A stretch of DNA of 64,000 nucleotides from NCBI GenBank assembly GCA_025331565.1, contig JAFREQ010000150.1, positions 496,001-560,000 of the forward strand, given 5' to 3'. This DNA comes from Holacanthus passer. Lineage: Eukaryota; Chordata; Actinopteri; Pomacanthidae. This document shows positions 12,501 through 26,245 of the stretch, one piece after another (the stretch's first letter is position 1; each line of letters starts with the position of its first letter). The notes below the pieces were generated by a model. That model did no database searches. It saw only the letters and a list, made by a program, of their open reading frames with translations, and was not told the DNA's origin. The translations under genes and the position numbers were made by a program.

Positions 12501-15500
12501 GTTTCCTGTGTTGCAGCTCTTCCTTCTCCAACTGTATGATGCAAATTAATTAAGCAGTGATGCATGACGAGGTGTCTCGATATATTAAAAATAATGGACG
12601 ACGTGGACACGAAGGATGTCACATGGTGTTTCCCATCACATGTTGTTCCAGACATGGGGCATTAGAACTATGTCGATCTATCACAGCTGCTGGAAAAGTT
12701 ACAACCCATAATCCAAAAAAGTTGGGACACTGTGTCAAATATGAATAAAAACAGGATGCAATCATTTACAAACCTTTTAACAACAACACCTTGACCAAAT
12801 GTTCACGACCCAATGTAGTGATATCATTTCCACAAGGATGTGGTGAATTTACAAAAATCCATGAAGTCGATGAGGTCAAACATTAAACATATCCTCTTTG
12901 TACTGCTTCCATGTGGGTATCTGTCAAAAAGGATCAGCAAATGATCACATTCTGTGTTATTCATGGTTTACAGTGTCCAACTTTTTCAGAATCAGGGTTC
13001 CAAGATTTAAAGCAGTCAGTTTAATAAATCCTTGAAAACTTAGTTAAACTAGTTAAAAAAAAAAAGTCATTTTCAAAAATAAGTTGGAATATGGCACGAA
13101 GCAAATGTAAGGATATTGTAATTTATCAGGCTGTAATATTAATGCTTATGCTTATGAATAAAACTGGATCTACTTTAATCTACTTTAATTTTCATTAAAG
13201 TAGATCCAGTTTTATTCATAACTTTTTATTGCCGGTAAAGAAACACTAGTTGATTTTTTTTCTATACAGAAGCTCGATAAAACCAGATTTCCTCCCAGTT
13301 CACTGTTGATATTAAGATATTAGCACAGATACATTTTGAAAACAAGCGGAAAGATCTAGAAATGGTGTGAGATGTTTCTGCCTCCATAGAGCAACGCCGG
13401 TGTGAGGATGAGGATGATGATGATGATGATGACGACGACGACGAACATCTCGGAGGTCACTCGCCACCTTCACTTCGCCTGGTCTCTCCCCGTTCGTGGC
13501 ATTGCCATGGCAACCCGCGATTCGCCGAGTCTCCACGGTTACCGACCTGCTCTCATTCATAAGCGTTGCCAGGGCAACGCAGCCCCGGCTCATTGATGGA
13601 ATCTCGGCATTGCCGCAGCAACGGGGATGGGAAGTGGGTCTCCTAACGATTGATTTTCAACCCCTCCACGCACACACACACACACACACATGCACACACA
13701 CACACGTTACCTTACCTACCCCATCACACCCTTTTCTAACAGCAGCTCCTGTGCATGCTGCAGGCGTACAGTACATGCACACAGGCGTAACTTCGCTTGC
13801 ATGCAGACACGCACACACACACTGACCAAACAAGTGCATCCTCTTACCGCACACAAACACAATTACATCAAATAAATGTGTGTGTACTCATTCTGCACAC
13901 ACACACACACACACACAGAGCAGGATCTGATGACAGTGACGAATGCAGCGCAGCACAGGTAGTATGGATGACCCACTTTCTCTGCTGCTGCTGCTGCGTT
14001 CAACACTGTTGTGTCTTCCAACACTCACACAAACACACAGAATCAAAAGCGTCTGATTCTACATTGTAAAATCCTCAACCAGTGATCTTGAGCTGCTGTT
14101 TAACCAGGAACTCGACTGCGACTGGCAATAACTTTGAACCTTTTACTGACTGGAGCCAAAATGCAGCTCTAATTTCCATCTACTGAACTTAAAAAACTCA
14201 TCTGAGCATTCATTACAATCCCATTACGTTAAGTTTACTTTAAGTTTAAAGTAATTGTGTGTTTGTCATCAAGGCTCTGAAGCTTTTGAACAACCTGCCT
14301 GATGGTCAAAGCTACAAAAATGAGACTCAGACTGTAATAAGCCGATTGTGCTTCATACCCGAGGTCTCATTTATATGATGCCACCCAGCACCACCACGAC
14401 AGTTTGGCCACAACCAAGTCATCTACATATTAATGTTAGTGGCATATATCAGCTGACATTTAGTGATAATGACACGTAAAACATACATGATGTAACAAGC
14501 TCATCGCAGCATGTGTGCCCGCGTCAAACACCACGTGCCTGCATCGATAAGTGTGTTGTATGTAACGCATGCGATCACAGTGTGGGGTCTTTGGCAAAAA
14601 TAGTAAAAACACACGGTCACAACATGCAAAAGACTGGGACCAGTTCCAGTCGGTGACATGTGCATGAGCTGTGTGTGTGTGTGTGTGTGTGTGTTTGTGT
14701 GTGCACATGGCTTATGTGTGTATTGTGTGGAAATAGTGTGGGAGTGCCATGTGTCATCACAGTGTGAGCTCCTGTCCCATCAGTGTGTCCCACTGAGCCT
14801 TTACCCCCCCTCCTCTCTCACACACACACACACACGTGATGGACAATGTTCCAGTGTGACACAGTGCACAGTAATGGAATTTGGACAATATGTTCCAACA
14901 CTGTATAAGAAATAAACAAATGGCATCATGCAATTCAAAAACATCATATGTCAAGAATGAAACTGGTGAAAAACTGGTGACAGATATGAGATCATGTTGT
15001 TTCATGATCTGATGCCCATCAATCGTCAACACCCTCCAAAACTTACACAGTTGAAAAATAAATCTGTTCTATGATGCAACTATGCACTTGTTTGCTTTAG
15101 GAAAGATAGTTCGGGTTAAAATAAGCACTTTGCAAATGTTTGGTCAAGGTTCAGGAACGATCGCAGTAAAAATAAAAATGACTGTTTGAAAGAGGAAACA
15201 ACAGTCCCCTGTGTTAAAGAGTCCAGGGTCCATGTAGCCTACATTGGCATTATGGCCTTTCCGGTATTTAAGTACCCTACAGTAATAGATTACTTTCTGC
15301 CCTGTCTACAGATGTTGCGGAGCAGCATGGACGTAGTAAAGGCAGTAAAAAATCAAGGTGAGAAAACAACACGGTTCTTCTCTCCAGGCCTCTCACACCA
15401 GCCTCTGTCTATAGATACGGGACATTAAGCAGCACTTTACGACTTCACCCCCGATCTCCGGCGCCGAGGTGGTACAGCCCAATCACTTCCCCTCACTGAG

Positions 15501-18500
15501 GAGAGCCCATTTGCCAGGTGCAGAGGGGTGTCGGGAGAGAGGTGGGTGGAAGGATTGGAGGTGAAGGAGAGGGCTTATTGTAATGGCTCCATCACCTTGG
15601 GGTTGTGAATCTTTTCCACCAGCTTATGTCATCACGCTCCTCCCTCTCACTTCATCAAAGACACTGTTTTCTTTCCATCCAAACTATCTCTCATTTCATT
15701 CCTCTCTGCTTTCCTTCACTCCATCTCCTGGTTGCTGAAGCTTTCATTGGCAGACGCAGGATGGAAGCACTCTCATTCTGACCACATTTCTCCATCCTCA
15801 TCCCCCTCTTCCTCTTCCTTTCCCTCTCTTCATTTTCTCTCGCTCTCACATTATTGCTGATCTCAGCAGAGTGCTAACACTCAGCTGATGGACTCTCTCT
15901 CTCTCTCTCTCTCTCTCCACCCCCAAACAAAACTCCCTTATTTTCTCTTCCTTTCTTTCTTTCTCCACCTTTCCTTCTCTCCCCCCTCTCAGTGATTCTT
16001 CTAATTTAACTTGATCAGGTGGAGGGAGGATGAGGAGAAATGAAGGAGCATTCTCATCCTTCCTTGTCTTCACTCCGTCCGTCCACCCTTCTGACTTTTA
16101 ATCTCACATATATGTTTTATTAACCTGTTTATCTGTGTGTGTGCACGCTTCTCTGCTAAAAAAAAAGGAGAAAAAAAAGGGTTTTGCTAAGAGCACCTTC
16201 ATCACTGGATTTAAAAAAGTAATGTGGAAATTGTCATTTCTTTTTTTATGAAGTAAAGGATTTGTTTTTGAGGAAGTTAAACGCAGTAACAGAACGCGGG
16301 AAGTTTGCATTGCTCGATGTTTCCAGCTCCTGTATGTTAGTCCGAACCCGTAACCTAATTCTCTGGTTTGTCAGTCCTGCTCCACCCGTCCATCCATCCC
16401 CGTCCCTTAATTATATCGACGCTCGTCTTTTTCCTCTCTCCTGTTCACCCACGTCATTCTTTCCTGCGTCTATAATCCTCCTCCAGTTTTTCCATTCACC
16501 TCTCTCTATCGTTCTCTCTCTCTCTGCCGGACTGATTGGCCCACCTGTCCCTCCGTCTCCTGCCAGCACAACTCTTGGACCTCACAAGGACACAACGTCT
16601 GGACTTTGGTGTCTTTGTTTGTGTCCTGTCTTTCCTCTCAGTGTGTTGGTGGATGTTTTCAAATGTATCTGTGGTTTTCTGTCTTCTCTAATCAATCTTG
16701 TAACTTGAAAACTAAAACAACTTCCTGGCAAACAAAATGCCGAGCCAGATATTTTTCCTTGGCCGTTGGTGGAGATTAAACAAGAGGGGGTGTTACATCA
16801 CCCAAAAGGTAAAGTTTGCTCATGGCCGATGGTGAGAGGTCAGAGGTCAGAGTCAGGTGGAGAGCAGCAGAGATGCTAAAGCCGAGGACACTTCAGCAGG
16901 ATAGATGCTTGTCAACATTGTGGGTGTGATGCTGAACTAGTTTAAAGCCTAACTTTACTGCCCTGCTGCCTTCACGTTGTGTGTCTGTAGGTGTGTGTTT
17001 GTGTCTGTGACTCTATTTCTGTTCACAAGGGTGTGTGGGTGTCTGCATCGAGCACCACACACTGAAGTTTTGAGCAAAAATCATTTTGTTTAAAGGGACT
17101 ACTATCTACTTAGCTACTATCTAGCTCCCTAAGATTTCATTTGCCAAGAACTAATTTGTCAAGAGTCAAAAAATGTTGATGAGCAACAATTTCAGGTCTA
17201 ATCTCACTCACAGGAATCACTCGTCTTCGGCTGGATGGTACATTTCTGTTAAAACCTTATAACAGACATTTTTAGTTTAACCACAGTTCTAACTAAGTGC
17301 TCGAGGAATATTTAACTGCAGGTAATCAGAACTTCCCGTTTCTTCCAAAACTTAAAGGTTTGGTTCGGTTTAGGCACAAAAACTTTGTTTAACGTTAAAG
17401 ACAAGATTGTGACTTAAGTTTAGGGAACAATTGCAGTCATGGTCAAAAGAAACCAAAGTTGATTTTTGATAGAAAACTAAAAAACGAATCACCTCAACTC
17501 CTCCCTGTCTGGTTTTGGACGTGCTGTAACAACCGAATGCTGATTTCACCTGCTTCCATATAGGTTGTTTTAGACATATGAAGAAACAACCAATGATGCT
17601 GAGTTTCTCGTGAGGACGATCTCCTTTCATCAATGAAACTAACCACATCAGTTTGAGGTGTCCTGATACAGAAACAAATGCACTTTACTGAGGACTCTTC
17701 AAATTCTGCCTCCACCTCCACCTTGTCTCTTACTTTCATATATCAGAACATCTTATTGACTATTATCAAACATAAAGCCATTACAAAGCTTGTGCAACCA
17801 AACACTCTTTCCGTGAGCGTGTGTTCATATATGCAGCAGAGAGCCTGCAGGGCACAGAGTTGGAGGGTATAGGAGAACATATAGGAGAGTGATGAGCCTG
17901 TAAATGACTGCAGAGTAATAATGATAATGGAAGTGATGGCAAAGGGACAATTTTCAGCCAGGTACTCTCTCTCTCTCTCTCCCCCTCTCTCTCTCTCTGC
18001 GACCTCATTTTTCTCTCCCTGCTGGACTCGCTCGATGTTCATACTGTATTTTCTCACAGGAGGCACTGACACAGGTGCACACCTGTGTGCACCAACTCTC
18101 TATGTTAAATTAAATTTGGATTCTGACCTGATTCACACATAAGTTAGCTGATGTTTTATTAACAGTCAGGAGTCAGACAGTCGATACAGTTGGATAAATA
18201 TCTTCATGAAGTTTCATCTAATCTGTCCTGTTTCTGATGCAAAGCTCAGCTGTGAGTCAGAGGTTCCTGTTTCTCGCTCTCTGCCGTGTTGACTTCTGAT
18301 GTCATTTGGTTTCTTTGCCAGATACACTTGTGACTCAGTGTGCCATCTTTCTTCCCCGAGATGAGGGGAGATGTTTTCCTAAGCCCCTTGGGTTTATTCT
18401 TCCTCACCTGCAGTTTGTTCCTTCTCTCTTTTAACAGCCAAAAAAAAGACTCATGCATTTACATGAACGAAAAACAGGCAGTCACCATTTTGATCCATCT

Positions 18501-19643
18501 ATTGTCGACCCTGAGTTTATATAATTTATATAGTGGTTTCAATTTAATCAACTGTCAATTTTTTGATTTTATTCGAGACATGATATTTACATTGCACATG
18601 CTAAATAACCTGGTCATTCAATAATAATAGTATTGGCATAAAATCTGGTCACTAAGCTGAGTATTTTTTTTGAAAGATGAAACACTGATGACCCAAGAAA
18701 GTTCTTTAACAAGAATTACTGGTGGTTCAAAAGTATAAAAAAGAAAAATCCTTTAACCATCTGGATAAATCTCCATCTCCATCCATCTGCTGCACGATAA
18801 AAAATCTTTTTTTTTTTCATCAGTTTCTTAAGTTAATGGAGGCAGCAGAGAATAACAATTTATACAGCTCCTTATTGTGCAGGAAATTATACATTAATGG
18901 AAAGTAAAATAACAGACAAAACAATATAATTTTGGCAAATAAAAAGAGCAATGACATTTGTTTGGAGCCAAGCTGATGGACCTGACAATGGTTAGAGAAA
19001 AACCTTTAAAACAATATTAAGTGCTGTCAGATCAGATGTATCTTTCAGACCCCATAAGGTCCCAGACAGTCTCTTTATTCTTTACAGACTCAGGTATTTA
19101 TTTAACCTATGAATGTCTTGACCACATATTCTTGTTCACTTTTTTCCCCACATAATGTTGCTGAAAGTGCACATGCATGCATATGTTTGCATGTCTGCCA
19201 AAATACAGCCACTGCCTTCCAAGAAAGAGCAAACTACAACCTTTCTACATCCACCTTTCAAGACTACAAGAAGTGAGAACTTGATTCTCAAACAATAGAT
19301 TTTGGTTGGATTGTTCCTTTAAGAGCGCCTGTGTGGATTTTACTGCTTGCATGTCAGTTTCATGATGTCAAAGCAGTGAGGTTGCAAAAGTTAATAATCT
19401 CAAAGTGAGTCCCACAAGTTCAACAATGTACACGTATGTACATTGTAAGTGTAAAATGAGAGAGGTCTATTTCTGAATGTCGTCTCTGTGAACGTCCATC
19501 AGAAGAGTCGTAGGGACATCTATGTGTCCTCTCATTGACTGACTGGCCTGGAGTCTACCGTAAATGATTAGATTAGTGTGTGACGTCACAGCAAGGCACT
19601 GAAAATCAATGGACTGTCATCCCTGAATACTAAATACACCCGT

Positions 19644-19684
<41 letters not shown>

Positions 19685-21141
19685 CAGGAATGAAGTCAGC
19701 ACACATACAACATGCTTCACAACACGACAGCTAAAGCATTCTCAGTCACGACTCTCACAGACACACACACACTCTCTCTCTTCTCTCCCAGAAACCAAGA
19801 GAGGAGAGAAGAAACGAGGAAGAGAGAGACTGACACCATCAACATGTAAAATCAAGCTAAGCTAAAAGTCTGAAGCCTTCGTAGCGACTTCTCGATGCTG
19901 CAGTTATGTTACATGTTGGACCAAACAATGATGGATTATCTGTTCCTGGAGGTTTTAGTCTGTCCTGAAGGGGGCAACGGTTCTCGGGTCATTAAAATCA
20001 TAAGGGATTATCATATTGGGATCATGAATGGGCTGAAATTTAACGTGAATCTGCTTCGATTTGGAGGCATCTTCTGTGCAAAATGTTGGCAAACGGTCAC
20101 CAAAGGCACGAAGAGGAGAAGGTTCATTTTCTGGGGAGCATGCACATCCACTGGAAAACTGTTGATATGCAGCCAGTTTTATTGTTGAAAGGGAAACTCT
20201 GACTGTGATGATGCATTAATAGATTTGGTTACGGAAAATCTGATTTTTTTTTAACTGTCTAAAGTCATTTTGATTTAGGCCACATGCAACGTGTAAGCAA
20301 ACCAGGAAAAGAACAAACTATTTTGGTGTATGCGCTGGTTGAGCAACTTTCATTGAAATGAATGAGCGCCATCCTGGAGTTTAGGATCCAGCTCTCATGA
20401 TATATTTAAGGAAACTCGGGTGCAGTGTTGGGTGGATGATGATGATGATGATGATGATGAAGACCACCTCCACATCTTCAAGCCGTCAGCAGGTAAATAT
20501 AATCACACACACACACACACTGTAAAGCGGCCCACATACTGTAAGTGTGTGGCTGTAAATGAAAGCTACAGCTTGTGGAGGAGGAGCCACTTTAACATCA
20601 AAGTGCACCACACACACGCTTCATATTTTTAAGGACCGATAATGACAAAATACGTCCTCTAACATTTGACTTTTTCAATTTAGAAACTTCCCAACAAGAA
20701 ATCTAGTACAGCAGTGATGAAAGCGATGAAAGCCTTAAACCAGGTCTGAACCTTCAAATGACAAGTTTCTAAATATGTCTTCCCTCTCAAGGTCTGAAAT
20801 TACTCCTCACATTGATGGGAACACACACACACTGTCACACACACATCCAGGAAACATGGTAAACATATGCCGGCTCCTTGCAGCATGTGTTCATACCAAG
20901 ACCTTGCATCTGATTTAATATGTTCTATATGAATATACATGAACACTTGAAATATGATGATAATTGGTGATACAAGCCGCGCATGGAAATGTGTGTGTAC
21001 ACATACAGTATCTAAATACAGAAATACAGTGTGTGTGTGTGTGTGTGTGTGTAGCACATGGTAACAGCAGTGTGTGCGTGTGTGTTATATAGGCTGTGCT
21101 GAGTGATTGATCATAGGGAACAGGGAAAAGCAGGTTACTGC

Positions 21142-21206
<65 letters not shown>

Positions 21207-21660
21207 AGCGCGCTCCTTTCGGCGTTTGCTCTTTCTCATTTCCCTCCCTCTCCCTTCCCCCCGTCTTCCATCTCCATCTCTGCCCTCCCTCCTTCCTCCA
21301 AACCTCCCTCCTCTCTCTCCATACATCACTCTCACCCCCCCCACCCATCACTCTTCCCTCCTTCCTGTGGTCTTCCTCCTCTGGCTCTGCCTCCTCTCCA
21401 CTCTCCATCCCTCTCACGCCTTCTTTAACAGCCAAACCCATCTTGTATTCCCTCTCTCTCTCTTTCTCTCTCTCTGTCCTGTTATCCAGAGCCCAGGGGA
21501 ACGGAGAGACACAGTCACGTGTCCTCTTCTTCTTCCACCTCCTCCTCCTTTTTCCTGCCTCTGTTATGTAGCTGCAGTAGTACAGCTCCACTCCACTGCT
21601 GCTCTGGCAAGGGAAGGTTTCATCTCTCATCGGGCTCCTTCTATCCACCTATCTATCCAC

Positions 21661-21704
<44 letters not shown>

Positions 21705-22455
21705 GCTGTCCACCCCATTGCTCCAAAATCTCTCATCTCTCAATTTTGGTTTCTGTTAAAAGAAACAATCTTCTACTCACCAAGCAGCAGGATGGTGAGT
21801 ATGACATGACTGTTGCAGTGGAAATATTCAATATGTTCAATTTATCGTGTGAGTCATTAAAAGAAAGGTAATGTGATTCACCCTCAATGCTTTTTCTGGC
21901 TTTTATTAGCTACCAGCTTTTATTAGAGACCAGCCTTAATTTGTTCCACTGATTTGGAAAACTACACACAGCCTTCCCAGATGGTGTCACTTTCATTATT
22001 ATGAAAGTTGCTCACCGAGGGCAGATGCTGAAAATGTTTTTCAGGTGTCTGCAGCTTTCAGTGTTTTTAATGTACTGAGTGTGGCCCCTCACTGTGGCCC
22101 TCAGAGCCCAGTGCTGCTCCTGGGGGCTTGTTGTGTTCAACAGCGTGGCTACAGTATTTTTCTTGATCATTTAGTTTGGGTACAAGAGGGTCCAACTGAA
22201 GATACAATGAAGTGGATCGTCAAAAGAAGAATTTTTTTTCAGATGAGGCAAATTAACAATATTTAACAACATTCTTTCCTTTCAACAATAAATTAATGTG
22301 GAGGGAGGGAGGAAACTCTGCCTCCACTCTCCTCTCGCTGCCATCGCCATAACAACAAACCCGCTCCCCCATCTCTCAGAGAAGTGACATTTCACTTTGC
22401 CCTGGATGCTGCTCCCTGCAGTGCTGCTCTGATCCAGCCTGTGTGTGTGTGTGTA

Positions 22456-22495
<40 letters not shown>

Positions 22496-22620
22496 TCCTC
22501 ATTAAAGGAGGATAGCGACCGAGGGGGAGTGGCCCTGATCACACACGCGCACCTTGTCCAACCAGACCTCTGCTGCTGTGTGTGTGTTTGAGATCAGAAG
22601 GGAGAGGAAGTCATACTACT

Positions 22621-22661
<41 letters not shown>

Positions 22662-24817
22662 GTAGGGATTCAATGAAAAAAAAAAAAAAGATCAGTTATC
22701 TTCATGCTTTTGAAATATTGTTATCAGCATCATATGTCCAAATTGGGGATATACACTAGACTCAAGACCAGTTGATTCAGGACAGCGGTGCAATTGGGGA
22801 CAAAAAGTGGTGTCCTCAATGTGGAAAACTGTGATTTTTAGGTCAACAGTTAAGGTTAGGGTTAGGTTAAGGTTAGGGTTAGGTTAAGGTTAGGTAGTCT
22901 TTCAGGTTAGTCTCCAGGAAATGAATGTAAGTCTATGTAAATTCCCCAAAAGTGACATAAGTAAAGACTGTGTGTGTGTGGGCATCTTGTATGTCTGTCT
23001 GTCTTACCCCCTTGACAAACATTATATCTTGTTACCATCTCCCCTCTCTCTCTCTCACTCAGGCAGCCATATTTAGGCACACACACACACACAGTTACAC
23101 CACCACTCTCACCACCAGCCTGCACACACACATACACACACTAAAAATTAAGTAGTGAGTTTCATTATTTTCAATATGGAAAGATTTTCTCTGATTTTTT
23201 TAAAAGGATGTTCACTGGAGTCCTGTTGTGGTGAAACAACTCATATTAATATTTTGGTAACAGCAAGTTAAGTCAGAGCTGCTGGTTATAAAGATCAAAC
23301 ACAGTCCCCCTAAGAGACACTTACATTTGCGTTATTGTTTTTTCATTTGATCTCGTGTTTAGTAAACGTAGATAACTTCCCAATATTTTTTGACAAATAA
23401 AAACTGAAAATTAAAGGTGCTAACAATAAGTGGATGTGAGAATATGAGTAAAAAATACAAGAGATATTTGATGTCTTCAAGATCATAAGAAAGAGAGAGA
23501 AATATATCAGTCAGCCACTTTAAACTTGACAATACACACACACACACACTTAAACACACAAACTAGTTAGTTGGCCTTTGGTCATGGAGGTTTGTTCAGT
23601 TTTTGCTTCCACGTATTAACAGTGATTCCTTTACTCAGTAAGCTTTAATGAACTTTACTCATCCTAAAGTTGGATCACAACTTTTGGCAGAAACCTGAAT
23701 TTAGAAATGTACAAACTGAAAATCTTCCTCCATCAGATTAAAGGATGAAGAGAAACATGTTTGACCCCTTTACAGTGTCATGAAAAGCAGCAGCAGAACA
23801 AAAGTTGACTTCTGGTCCTGTGATGTGTTTGAAATTATTCAGTCTCAAACTGATCAACTAACCCAACACAAGAGTCAGTATCCAGAGGGAGGTGCACATG
23901 AGGCACCACGTGGACAACAACACGTAAAGACATAGAAATAAAAATAAAATGTAAATCTAATGTGAATGACTTGAATACACATAAACAGAAACAGGAAAAG
24001 GTAATAGATACATATTTCCTGCAGGAGGAAAAGATAAAGATAAAGAAAATAACTACAAATTGAAATAAAACATTGAAATAAGTTAAGTTGTATAGATATT
24101 CATGTGGACTCACCCGGTGAGCACGACCACGAAGTCCATGACGTTCCAGCCGTTCCTCAGGTAGGAGCCCTTATGTAACGCAAAACCCAGAGCCAGGATC
24201 TTGATCCCCGACTCAAAACAGAAGATGGCTATGAAATAGGGCTCTGTCTCCTCCTGCAGGGGAGAGAGAAGAGGAGAGGAGAGGAGAGAGGACAGAGGAG
24301 GGGAGAGGAGAGAGAGAGAGGAGGGAGGGAGAGGAGAGAGGAGAGGAGAGGAGAGAGGATAGGATAGGAGAGGAGAGGAGGGGAGGAAAGGCGAGAGGAG
24401 AGGAGGATTGTGGAAAGAAGAAAGGGAAGAGAGAAAACATGAAAAGGGATGAAAAAGGAGTGAGGGGTCGATTAGGTGATGAAAGTAGAAAGAGGAGTGT
24501 CGAGAGGTGAAAGAAGAAGAAAAGGGTCAGCGAGAGGCAGGTCACTTTCTGTTCACATCTTTTTCTGTTGACCCCTTTTCCACCAGCATATGTTCCCATT
24601 CGTGCACTGAATTTTGACCAAATTTCGAATTCCGACTCTTGCACTGAATTTTGAAAACTTTTGATCAAACACAAACTGACTCTGAACCCAAAACGTTTCT
24701 TCCCAACTGGCACAATGCACAACGTCCTGTTTGCTAGATAACACCATGGTAATTTGGTGGGAAAGGGGTGAATATTTCTATCTGTACATGTTTATGTGTG
24801 CATGTCCGTATGTACTG

Positions 24818-24854
<37 letters not shown>

Positions 24855-25013
24855 CAGTCGTTCAGACAGAGGCGTCTTGTCTCCATCAGGAAGATGCTGT
24901 TCCAGAGCCAGGACGATGCAGTTTGCAATGATGGTGGTGAGGATCATCCATTCAAACGGAGTGAGGCTGGAGTTAAGGCCAACAGGACAGACGAGTGACA
25001 CACACACACGCAT

Positions 25014-25074
<61 letters not shown>

Positions 25075-25952
25075 ATATACATGCACATCGTAATCATTCA
25101 CACTAGAGAGATCAAGCAGCTGCTGTGAGTCAGGACGTCCTGATGTCCAGTCTGGTCGAGGACCTCTGTGACATTTCCCTCCCTCTGTCTGTCTCCCTCC
25201 GTATTTTCCTTCTGCTCTCTAATGTCAAACTGTCCAATAAAAGGTGAAATTGCATTAAAAAAAACAGCTGCTTCTTGATCCACGAGCTCTGACATTTACA
25301 AAAATTGCATTGAATAATTTGCCCGACATTCTCTGAGCCCCAAAAGTCCATTTGATTCTCTCGTGTTAAAGTTCAATAGCTAGATGGATGAATCTAAACA
25401 CAGTGAGCTCAGTTACAGATTCACGTTGGCAAAACACTAAAAATAGGACGAACTAAGACTATTTGATGATTCTTTTTGTTTTATGTGTTTTTGCATCTCT
25501 GGTTTTCCTGCAACGAAGACTGTGACTCATCTGTTTGTTTGTTAAAACACTTAACTCCGCTTGAACTTTATAGTAGTTGACTTTGATTTTACGCTGAATG
25601 CAAACCCTTGTTGTCCTTTTATCTTAATGTCACTACTCTACGTGGCTGTTAATTCGCTGGAATATTCCGTTTCTCAGACTCAGACGTCTGCTCAGCTGTG
25701 ACAACACAACATTACATATTTCTGCTTGTGTGCTCCAGCAGCCTGGAAATTAGACGCGACAGAAGTGCAGCAATGACTGACGTTATTAGATTTAGACTGA
25801 AAATGGTCACTTTATCAAAGCTGTGTGTGGGAAAAAAAATCCTCCACACACACACACACACACACAGGCTGACTCACAGAGGTCGCCTGGTGGAGCAGCC
25901 AGCTTTTCACAGCGCTCCATCCAGTCAAGTGCGTTTGTATGTGTTGCGTTGT

Positions 25953-25991
<39 letters not shown>

Positions 25992-26186
25992 ATGCCTGAG
26001 TAATGGCCGCTGGAGGGGCTAAGATGACTGGATACATCCAGACAGATCAAGCCTGTGCCTAATTGGCCAGTCATTATCCTGTTAGCCCGTATGTGTGTGT
26101 CTGTCTGTCTGTGTTTGTGCGAGTACGTGTCTATTGTCGTGTTTACCAGATGCAACGTTGACATTGACACTATGGCCGGAGGACGG

Positions 26187-26245
<59 letters not shown>

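Larger units (their letters stand above)
8748..24113 (-). other. Intron 3 (15,366 bp)
   Basis: GT-AG intron between the exons for IS3 and IS4. It holds GT/CA, GA/CT and GATA-type microsatellites, a MITE-like copy at 11036-11286, another MITE-like element at 12703-13000, a 28-bp hairpin at 13152-13221, a telomere-like run at 22851-22895, and two GC-richer non-repetitive blocks (10680-10880, 15430-15650) that might be conserved noncoding elements. I found no extra coding exon. Confidence 0.85.

Noticed and set aside
21107..21759. Plus-strand open frames of 154 and 177 codons and a 157-codon minus-strand frame
   Set aside because: All arise from CT, CA and ATCT microsatellites and pyrimidine-rich DNA.
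24949..24970. AG acceptor (CTCCAG) for exon 2, nine bases upstream of the AC site
   Set aside because: It would insert eight bases (CCTCACTC...) giving W-P-L-T-P or a frame change and would give a 114-bp exon, while AC gives the conserved 106 bp and the expected residues.
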